Assembly: GCA_900539865.1 (NCBI GenBank)
Contig: UQDS01000007.1
Coordinates: 1-64,000, forward strand
Origin: an uncultured Mollicutes bacterium
GTDB taxonomy: Bacteria; Bacillota_I; Bacilli_A; RFN20; CAG-288
Reading direction: 5' to 3'
DNA length: 64,000 nucleotides
The notes under the pieces are model-generated. The model saw only the letters and a program-made list of their open reading frames with translations. It was not told where the DNA came from and searched no databases. A program made the position numbers and the translations under genes. Positions 36,277 to 43,044 of this stretch are shown piece after piece; positions within the stretch are counted from its first letter, which is position 1, and the number at the start of each line of letters is the position of its first letter.

Positions 36277-38644
36277 CTTTAGTTACACCTTTTGGCATAA
36301 ACTCTTCCCAAGATAAGTCATCAACTAAATTAGGAAATTCATCGATAGTGATATCTTTCGTAATAGGAACATCAGCACCATAAACTAATAAAGGAATTCT
36401 TATTGAAATACCTCTAAGAATTGAAATGGCGTTACTTCTATCTTTTCTTTTTTTCTTTAATTCTTCCAGAGCTTTTTTCTCTTCTTCAGTTAGTTCTTTT
36501 TTTGGCTTTTTCTCTAATTTTGTAACTTTTTCATATTCTTCTTCAGTGAAGCCCTCATCATTTATATCGATGTCTTTAGTTTTTTCTTGAGCTTTGGAAG
36601 CACCAATGATTCCTTTTAATCGTTCAAATTCTTCTATATCAACATCTGTTAATTTTAATAATTCATCATTATATAGTTTAGTATCATCAAAGCCGTTTCT
36701 AACGACTCTTTCAGCATAAGCTTTCTTTAATTCCTGAAGTAAATAAGATACTTTGAATTCCTTCATTCCAGTATGATCAATACCAATTACTGGGCAGAAG
36801 TTTAAGAACTTTTGAAGCCTTAATTCAGCACTTTGACTTCCCATACCTCTTTGAGAAAGTTGTACTGATTCAGCAACCATTTTAAGTGTTCTATCAGGTG
36901 CAAAGTCAAAGACATAACAATTTTCTTTTATTTTTCCGTTGATATTAGCAGGTGTTTGAACTCTAAAGATAGTTTGTAGATACTGACTAGCTTGTGTTGA
37001 ATAAGAACCTGCGAGCATTAAAACAGCAGTCCACTCAGGAACAGAAACACCAGTTGTTAGTCGCCCACATGATAAAGTAATGGTTCTTGTTTCATCAGGA
37101 TTATTGCCGATTGCCTTTTTAACGGCATCAAGAGCATTTTTACTATCAATTTCCTCATCACCATCACCAGCCACATTTACTATTTCAAATTGAGAGAAAA
37201 TAGAATGTGCTCTTAATAATTTGGCTAAAGCTTTGGCTTCCTTAACTCCTGGTAGTACCCAAAGTGTGTGTTTAAAAAAGTTACGATATTCTTCAGTTGA
37301 GAATGGGTAATTGGTTTCATCACTGGCTTTAGAAATTAAAGATAAGAAACTTTTAATATCATCTTCATGGACGAATTCACCTATATGTTTACCTTCTGGT
37401 ATTCTCTCATAGTCTTTATTGATATCGCCTGTCCAAACTCTGAAAAACTCACTAAATTTAAAGGCTTTATCTTCTAAATCCATGAATTTTTTAAAGTTTT
37501 CTTCTAGATGATATGTAAAGATATTGAGCTTAGGTAACTCTTCATAAGGATTAGAATCACCATAATGATTAAGAGCCCAGTCTTGCTTAGCTTCTTGTTC
37601 CATGATGTAATCCCAGGTATAAATCTCATTATCTTCGTAATCAACGAGCAAATTAAATGGGGTGCCAGATAGTTCAAGAGTTTTAGTTACATGATCCTTA
37701 GTCTCAGGTTTAATGACTGCTTGTAAAACAGCCTGTCCTAATTTTGTTTGAGTTCCTTCATGTGCTTCGTCTACCACAACAAAATCCCAGTTAATCTTAA
37801 AGATTATGTTATTTTTATCAAAGTTGCCACCGACTTGTTCAGAGCCTCTAAGATCTTGCATTGAAGCAAAATAAACGTAGCTTTTACAACTCTTTTCTAA
37901 TTCTTCAATGGTTTTGCCATGCGTCTTTGATCCAAATTCATAGCTTGAGTCATCATAAAAAATTTTGCTGAAGTCCTCATACCAGCCATCACTTACTACT
38001 GGTCTATGTGTAATAATGATTGTTTTTCTGAACTTACTTTCTTTAGCAACTTGTAGAGCAGTTAAAGTTTTACCAAAACGCATCTTAGCATTCCAAAGCA
38101 TCCTATCACTCTTTTTGAATTGCTTTAATGTTTTATCTATGGCTAATTGTTGTTCGGGTCTAAAAACGATAGGATTCTGACCTTGTGAAACATCTTTATT
38201 ATCTAAAGCAGATTTATTTTCTTTAACCGCCTTTATAGCCTTTTTCGCTGTTTCTAAATCGCATTTAAACCACTCATTTTGTTTCTTATGAGTATCGAAT
38301 TGCTTATTTTGAATTCCACTTCTTTTAAGTACGGCATGAACATCATGGTCTCTAAAGGCTAATACCTTACCATATTTACTGCTTTTTCTATTTTCATTTT
38401 TATAGACAGCAATTTCCGTATATAAGAGGTCATAAGGAATACCTGCTGTTGATGTGTATTCATCAATTCTTTTTCTTGCAGCATAATTTAAATCATGGCA
38501 AGAAGGAGGAAAGGCATCATATGGCTTATTAGTATGAATTGTTGCATCACCAATTTTTAAATAGCCTTTATGTGTCTCATCGTTGATGCGGAATATATAA
38601 ATTAATTTGTACTCAAAAGTGTTCTCAAAATTAATCTTTTCCAT
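36185..38644 (-). CDS. GIY-YIG-like/DEAD-helicase part of a split R-M enzyme
   Basis: Protein of about 819 aa. The N terminus (FEYKLIYIFRIN...GYLKIGDATI) resembles a T5orf172/GIY-YIG-type nuclease domain. A superfamily 2 helicase follows: motif I MRFGKTLTALQVAKE, motif II VVDEAHEGT, motif III LSGTPFNL and motif VI QTIFRVQTP. The C terminus drifts into a nonsense tail after FKKFSKYYDKD, where the frame is lost and continues as the methylase ORF. The frame opens at a GTG (38650) overlapping the stop of the gene before; the ATG at 38644 is preferred, with AAGGTG upstream. It provides ATP-dependent translocation and cleavage in the R-M island. Confidence 0.8.
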   Translation of the reverse strand: MEKINFENTFEYKLIYIFRINDETHKGYLKIGDATIHTNKPYDAFPPSCHDLNYAARKRIDEYTSTAGIPYDLLYTEIAVYKNENRKSSKYGKVLAFRDHDVHAVLKRSGIQNKQFDTHKKQNEWFKCDLETAKKAIKAVKENKSALDNKDVSQGQNPIVFRPEQQLAIDKTLKQFKKSDRMLWNAKMRFGKTLTALQVAKESKFRKTIIITHRPVVSDGWYEDFSKIFYDDSSYEFGSKTHGKTIEELEKSCKSYVYFASMQDLRGSEQVGGNFDKNNIIFKINWDFVVVDEAHEGTQTKLGQAVLQAVIKPETKDHVTKTLELSGTPFNLLVDYEDNEIYTWDYIMEQEAKQDWALNHYGDSNPYEELPKLNIFTYHLEENFKKFMDLEDKAFKFSEFFRVWTGDINKDYERIPEGKHIGEFVHEDDIKSFLSLISKASDETNYPFSTEEYRNFFKHTLWVLPGVKEAKALAKLLRAHSIFSQFEIVNVAGDGDEEIDSKNALDAVKKAIGNNPDETRTITLSCGRLTTGVSVPEWTAVLMLAGSYSTQASQYLQTIFRVQTPANINGKIKENCYVFDFAPDRTLKMVAESVQLSQRGMGSQSAELRLQKFLNFCPVIGIDHTGMKEFKVSYLLQELKKAYAERVVRNGFDDTKLYNDELLKLTDVDIEEFERLKGIIGASKAQEKTKDIDINDEGFTEEEYEKVTKLEKKPKKELTEEEKKALEELKKKRKDRSNAISILRGISIRIPLLVYGADVPITKDITIDEFPNLVDDLSWEEFMPKGVTKDDFKKFSKYYDKDILRSIYFQNQIYCKVSR

Positions 38645-38649
38645 AATCA

Positions 38650-39627
38650 CTATACACCTTTAAGTAAACTTAAAAACTTCACTTTTTTATTCTTAGTCCA
38701 ATCCATGATGTAACAATACTTACCATTATGTTCATAGGGATTATTTTTAACACATCCTGTGCATCTCTTCTCAGGTTCGCCAAATATCTTTTCTTCGCCA
38801 AAAAGATTAGTCATTGTGTATTGGTTTCCTTTGACATTTTTGCAGCTTTCAGGAACAACATATTTAAGACCATCCATTTGAAAGATGTTCCAAGTAATGA
38901 TGTTAATTATATCTTTTAAAGTTTCTTCATCGGGTAATTCGTTAAATCTTAATCTATAATTATCAATGAATGTAAATAATAAATTTTCTCTTGCTATTAC
39001 AAGATTATCGCCTTGATATTCATATCCATAGACTGATTGATAGGCTTTTTTAGTCCATTCAAGCCAATCTTCTTTTGCCTCTGTATTCTCGTTTACAACC
39101 CTAAGTTTTCTATCGAGTAAGCCAATTCTATTTTCAGCAGGAATGAACTTACCACTAACAGTATCGTATCTACTAACTAAATAAGGAGCTTCACCACAAG
39201 TTATTTCAAGCCTTAAATCTAGTACATAATCTTGCCAAGTCTTACTGCTTTTAGAGAAATCAATCTTATCGGTTTTAGTAGTCCATGAATTATCTTTTTC
39301 TTCATTAAAAGGGTTATAACCACCAAGCCATGCAATATCTACAAGATTATTTTGCTTATTACATACCCATGATGGTGTAAATACTTCAGCTTTATCTTTA
39401 GATCTTTTTTGCTGTTCAGTTTTGCTCTTTTCAATTCTAGGTTTTATTACTTTTCTCTTTCTAAGCAGTATATCGACTGGTATTTGGTCGGTTGATTTGT
39501 ATCCACGAGAAGAATAATTATTAGTTCCCCAGATAATATTTTTATTAGTAGTTCTATCCTTTAACAATTCGGCGATAAGGTTAGAATCTATTGTATATGA
39601 ATTATTATCGTGATTAGCTGTCAACAT
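38650..39627 (-). CDS. restriction endonuclease subunit M-like protein
   Basis: Protein of 325 aa of the type annotated as restriction endonuclease subunit M, found next to helicase-methylase enzymes. Visible features are KAEVFTPSWVCNKQNN, which resembles the FTP motif of N6-adenine methylases, ITCGEAPYLVSRYDT, and a C-terminal Cys pair CTGC. A complete NPPY motif is missing, so it is not a stand-alone methylase. GGGAGG precedes the ATG. It is the first gene of the leftward island and its stop overlaps the start region of the helicase gene. Confidence 0.7.
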   Translation of the reverse strand: MLTANHDNNSYTIDSNLIAELLKDRTTNKNIIWGTNNYSSRGYKSTDQIPVDILLRKRKVIKPRIEKSKTEQQKRSKDKAEVFTPSWVCNKQNNLVDIAWLGGYNPFNEEKDNSWTTKTDKIDFSKSSKTWQDYVLDLRLEITCGEAPYLVSRYDTVSGKFIPAENRIGLLDRKLRVVNENTEAKEDWLEWTKKAYQSVYGYEYQGDNLVIARENLLFTFIDNYRLRFNELPDEETLKDIINIITWNIFQMDGLKYVVPESCKNVKGNQYTMTNLFGEEKIFGEPEKRCTGCVKNNPYEHNGKYCYIMDWTKNKKVKFLSLLKGV

Positions 39628-39950
39628 TGAGATCCTCCCGTCGACTTATTTTCTAATTAATTTTACCACAAATACTCTTAAAATCATTATTTCATGTCGT
39701 TTTCATGTCAATTGTAATTAATCTGCAATGTTCTATAAGGGTGTCTCACTAGCAATCGTTGCTCTAGTACTACCTTTTGTTTCTCTAGTAGTGCTTTTGT
39801 TTCTCTAGTAGGTAAAAAGCCTATATTTTGCTTGTTTTTAGCTTCATCTTCTACTAGCTCAACAAATGCAAAAAGAAAAAGCCCCGAATAATCGAGACTT
39901 TATATCGGCAATTTCGACACAGGGTTTGTATCAAAATACTAGTTACAAAG
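39628..39950. other. control region between the R-M island and tRNA-Leu(UAG)
   Basis: Holds the island promoter, three direct copies of CTCTAGTA at 39762, 39783 and 39803 (spacing 21 and 20 bases), a related TTCTACTAGC near 39849, and the tRNA terminator hairpin CTCGA/TCGGG (39882-39896) with a T-rich tail on the leftward transcript. No gene is visible. Confidence 0.5.
39684..39711 (-). promoter_or_regulatory. promoter of the R-M island
   Basis: Read leftwards, TTGACA (39706-39711), a 16-base spacer and TAATGA (39684-39689), about 60 bases upstream of the first gene. Confidence 0.5.
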
Positions 39951-40033
39951 TGGTGCTGCGAACAGGATTTGAACCTGCACGGTTGCCCATGGGATTCTAA
40001 GTCCCACGCGTATACCAGTTCCGCCATCGCAGC
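39951..40033 (-). tRNA. tRNA-Leu(UAG)
   Basis: 83 bases including encoded CCA. Acceptor GCTGCGA/TCGCAGC, D arm GCGGAACTGGTATACGC, anticodon loop CTTAGAA giving UAG, a long class II variable arm, and T arm CAGGTTCAAATCCTG. It begins 6 bases after the stop of the small membrane protein gene, so the two are probably transcribed together. Confidence 0.95.
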
Positions 40034-40039
40034 AATAGT

Positions 40040-40330
40040 TTAATCTTCTTTATGAGGATCTTTATCTGGATTTCTCTTTACATAATTGCTAGAAAGAGCG
40101 GTGCATGCAATGATGAAGATAATGATAACTAAAACGACAAAACCGGTGATAAGAACAGGTAATGCCCAAGCAGGGCTTTCTAAACCATTTGTCATGTAAA
40201 TTGCGGAAGCTAAGATCATACAAAGTCCACCGATGAAGAAGAAAGAAAGAATAGACAAAAGAATTGCGGAAGCTTTTTTGTTCATTCTAGCGATGGCAAA
40301 AATGATTTTTTTCATCAACATTCCAATCAT
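40040..40330 (-). CDS. small membrane protein upstream of tRNA-Leu
   Basis: Protein of 96 aa with two strong transmembrane segments (about residues 20-45 and 55-78) and a charged tail RNPDKDPHKED. I do not recognise the family. GAGGAT lies 5 bases before the ATG. The stop is only 6 bases before the 5' end of the mature tRNA-Leu(UAG), so mRNA and tRNA would share a transcript and be separated by tRNA processing. Confidence 0.65.
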   Translation of the reverse strand: MIGMLMKKIIFAIARMNKKASAILLSILSFFFIGGLCMILASAIYMTNGLESPAWALPVLITGFVVLVIIIFIIACTALSSNYVKRNPDKDPHKED

Positions 40331-40690
40331 AGCATCCTCACTTTTTAACGCTAGTATTGTATCACAGACTTGTTTAATTTCAAAAAAATATTACAAAAAG
40401 GAAATAGCATGAAGCGATGCTCGTTCCTATTTTTTAAATAGAAAAATAAACGGCGATATATTTTAATAAATAATTTCAATGTTATTATAAACTTTTCACT
40501 TTGTTAATAAATTATAGCTTTAAAAAGCGAAATTAAACGAACATAAGATTAAACATATAATTAAATAATGTTGACATTTATAGAAAGAGGATACTTTAAT
40601 AAACTCGCTTATAGGACAAGTGGGTAAGACTAGTATTCAGATTATCCAAGTCTTTTAAAAAGCAAAAACATGCATAAGGAGGAAAATGAA
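40331..40690. other. upstream region of the first prepilin-like gene
   Basis: Contains a rightward promoter, TTGACA (40571-40576), 18-base spacer, TTTAAT (40595-40600), and the leader element at 40610-40637. The ribosome binding site AAGGAGG is at 40676-40682. The part from 40331 to 40560 is AT-rich and without a recognisable gene. Confidence 0.55.
40571..40637 (+). promoter_or_regulatory. promoter and leader element of prepilin-like gene 1
   Basis: TTGACA-18-TTTAAT, then 10 bases after the -10 begins the conserved element with GGACAAGTGG (40614-40623) and ACTAGT (40629-40634). The same order and distance occur before the second prepilin-like gene. Confidence 0.6.
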
Positions 40691-42580
40691 GTGAAAAAAA
40701 GAAGAGGGTTTACGTTAGTTGAATTGTTGGTCGTCATAGCGATCTTAGCAATTTTAGCTACAGTATCTGTCGTTGCTTATCTTGGTTTTACGGATAAAGC
40801 AAAAGAGAGCAATGATATTGGTATTATCACTCAGCTTAATACTTTATTAAAAGCAGAAGAAACTACGAGTGGTAAACCTAAGACGATGCACGAAACAGTT
40901 CTTTTAGCAGAAGAAAACGGCTTGCTCTTAGAAAAGTATCCGAATAAAGATGGTAATGAATTTGTTTATAATCATACCGACAATGAATATTATTTAATCA
41001 ATAAGAAGAATGAAGTCATCTTCCCTGAAAATGAAGTCTTAGATTTGAACTCAAAAGAATTGTGGAAGTTCGTTGATAACGAAGAGGAATTAAACGCGGT
41101 ATCTAAAGATGGATATTCTGTCTATCTTACTAGCACCTTCACGGAAGGAACGAATAAAGATAACACCTTAACTGTGAAAAAAGGTTTTGATGCTGGTTTT
41201 GTTCAGGATGCATATACAGTCACCTATGATAACAGCATCAAACAAAAGGCGGTCTTCCATACAAATGGAGGCGAAGTGATTGTCAATGGTGCCAGCGGTG
41301 CAAATGGTGACACTGTTTACCATTATGGAGAAGCTAGTATTGTAAGAGTGAATTCTGTTGGATCTCATTCCTATCATGAGTTTGGTATAGTATCTTCTTT
41401 AAATATTAAAGATGGAAGAGTTGTTATTGAGAGTGGATCAAAAACTACGGAAGTATTAGTTACTTCTGACGCTGTTGTTGATAATGTGAAAGTTGAAATT
41501 GATAATGGTGCGACAGTTGAAAGAGTCATTGATGACACCAATCAATTACCGAATACTTCTATCAGTGGTCAAGAAGTTCCTCAGCTTCAAGCAACTCATG
41601 TTAAGAACATCACTGAATTAGATAATGCCTTATATACAAAGAAAGCAAAATATGTCATCTTTGATAATGATATCAATACCAATGAGTTAGGATTTGATGG
41701 TAATCTCATCACTGCAGATAGCACGATTATCAATGGTAATGGTTATAAACTTTACGGACATAGAACTTATCCATCAGGAACAAATCCAGTGAATAATTAT
41801 GACTACAAAGCTACATTGCGATTGACTACCGGTGGTCAAGATACAAATGCAAAACATAAAGTTGAACTTAATAATTTGACAATCGAAAATGATGTTACCA
41901 CTGGAACAGCTACTACATTAGCCGTGAATACATTTATCTCTGATTTGAAACTTTCCAATGTAAAACTTATTAATAATGCTACAAATGGTAAACCGATTTG
42001 TATAGTTAATAATGGTCAAAAAGACGCAGCAAATATTAATGTAGAGATCAATAATTCCATCTTACAAGCAACGGATTCTGGATATGCGATTTACAATAAT
42101 AGAAAAGCGACGATCAATGTAAATCAGAGTACATTCTATGGTTGGTCGGCTATCTATATGAAAGAGAACTCTAAGGGTTCTATTTACAACCTTAAAGAGA
42201 CGAATTTGAATTGTACAAAAAAGTATGATGGCACATCGAATAATTTTGGAACGTTTGCAATTGCTACTGGATATACAACGATAAATCTGGATAATTGTAA
42301 AGTTCAAAATTTAATGGAAGGCACTGCAAGACACGCTTTGTTGAGCTTTGGTTATGCCGAGATTGATGCAAGTGAAGCAAAAGAAATCAAGGTCGATGTC
42401 ACGGGTGATGATACCTTAGTTGTCGGAGATCTTGTCTATGATTCTTGGGGCATTAAGCCTTTGCCGTACACACTCTCTTTGACTGGTGGACTTTATTCCG
42501 ACAAGGAAGTTAGTAAATATGTAGCGGCGACACATATGGTCAAAGAAGAAAACACTTTGTATCGTATTGTTAGAAAATAA
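40691..42580 (+). CDS. prepilin-like surface protein with beta-helix-type ectodomain, copy 1
   Basis: Protein of 629 aa. A type IV prepilin leader ends at Gly6, followed by FTLVELLVVIAILAILA with the conserved Glu at mature position 5; the leader peptidase should cleave between Gly6 and Phe7. Residues 40-130 match the second copy closely (KAKESND, GKPKTM, NEFVYN). The remainder is rich in Asn, Thr, Gly and short beta strands (LNNLTIENDVT, VEINNSILQATD), as in right-handed beta-helix surface proteins. I chose GTG at 40691, 8 bases after AAGGAGG; the in-frame ATG at 40670 lies before this RBS. No pilus assembly or prepilin peptidase gene is in the window. Function is unknown; adhesion or glycan binding is a guess. 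Confidence 0.75.
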   Translation: MKKRRGFTLVELLVVIAILAILATVSVVAYLGFTDKAKESNDIGIITQLNTLLKAEETTSGKPKTMHETVLLAEENGLLLEKYPNKDGNEFVYNHTDNEYYLINKKNEVIFPENEVLDLNSKELWKFVDNEEELNAVSKDGYSVYLTSTFTEGTNKDNTLTVKKGFDAGFVQDAYTVTYDNSIKQKAVFHTNGGEVIVNGASGANGDTVYHYGEASIVRVNSVGSHSYHEFGIVSSLNIKDGRVVIESGSKTTEVLVTSDAVVDNVKVEIDNGATVERVIDDTNQLPNTSISGQEVPQLQATHVKNITELDNALYTKKAKYVIFDNDINTNELGFDGNLITADSTIINGNGYKLYGHRTYPSGTNPVNNYDYKATLRLTTGGQDTNAKHKVELNNLTIENDVTTGTATTLAVNTFISDLKLSNVKLINNATNGKPICIVNNGQKDAANINVEINNSILQATDSGYAIYNNRKATINVNQSTFYGWSAIYMKENSKGSIYNLKETNLNCTKKYDGTSNNFGTFAIATGYTTINLDNCKVQNLMEGTARHALLSFGYAEIDASEAKEIKVDVTGDDTLVVGDLVYDSWGIKPLPYTLSLTGGLYSDKEVSKYVAATHMVKEENTLYRIVRK

Positions 42581-42606
42581 TTACTGGGTATATTTTTTCT
42601 TCATAC

Positions 42607-42646
42607 AAAATGGTGCAACCAACCTTTCGGGTTGCACCATTTTCAT
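42607..42646 (+). terminator. terminator of prepilin-like gene 1
   Basis: A 14-bp stem AAAATGGTGCAACC/GGTTGCACCATTTT (42607-42620, 42630-42643) with a short loop and T-rich end. Confidence 0.9.
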
Positions 42647-42922
42647 TCTATTAATACAAACGTTTCCTTTCTAACAATATAAATAAAATATAGAACATAT
42701 TGTTATATTTTTACATAAGTAAACGTTACATTTTGTTACAATTGTCTACATTTGTGTTTGATTTAAAAAATATCTTGATTTCCAATTTTGCTTTTTAATC
42801 ACGTTCACAAGAAAAGAATAAATGAACAAAAGCCCCTGTTATTCGAAAAAATTGCAACTTTAATTATATTTTTTTATTTTACTTTATATTTTTATCTTAA
42901 CGAATAGTGCATTTTGCGTTTG

Positions 42923-42951
42923 TTGACAAAATTAGCGGGGGGGGGTACAAT
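42923..42951 (+). promoter_or_regulatory. promoter of prepilin-like gene 2 with a G9 tract in the spacer
   Basis: TTGACA (42923-42928), a 17-base spacer ending in nine G residues (42937-42945), and TACAAT (42946-42951). The tract fills the spacer next to the -10. Gain or loss of G by slippage would change the spacer from its present optimal 17 bases and switch transcription, so this is a candidate phase-variable promoter. Confidence 0.75.
42937..42945 (+). repeat. G9 homopolymer
   Basis: Nine consecutive G residues in a strongly AT-rich surrounding. It is the longest G run I noticed in the window; other runs reach five. Confidence 0.9.
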
Positions 42952-42960
42952 TGGGGCGAT

Positions 42961-42988
42961 TATTGGACAAGTGGTTGCAACTAGTGTT
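42961..42988 (+). promoter_or_regulatory. conserved leader element of prepilin-like gene 2
   Basis: GGACAAGTGG then ACTAGT, matching the element at 40610-40637 in about 22 of 28 positions and beginning 10 bases after the -10 box in both cases. It would lie at the very 5' end of both mRNAs. Confidence 0.55.
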
Positions 42989-43044
42989 TTGTGTATTCAT
43001 GAGATCCAGTATAGTTTATGACTAACGCTTAAGGAGGAAAAATA

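Larger units (their letters stand above)
42581..43044. other. spacer between the two prepilin-like genes
   Basis: Holds the terminator of copy 1, an AT-rich stretch with several A/T runs (42660-42900) and the promoter plus leader of copy 2. I see no gene in it. Confidence 0.5.

Noticed and set aside
39762..39810. Short spaced repeats considered as a CRISPR array
   Set aside because: Units are only 8 bases with spacers of about 12, and no cas genes occur in the window.
40607..40690. c-di-GMP riboswitch in the leader of the prepilin-like genes
   Set aside because: Such riboswitches often precede pilin genes, but the conserved GEMM core sequences are absent from both leaders.
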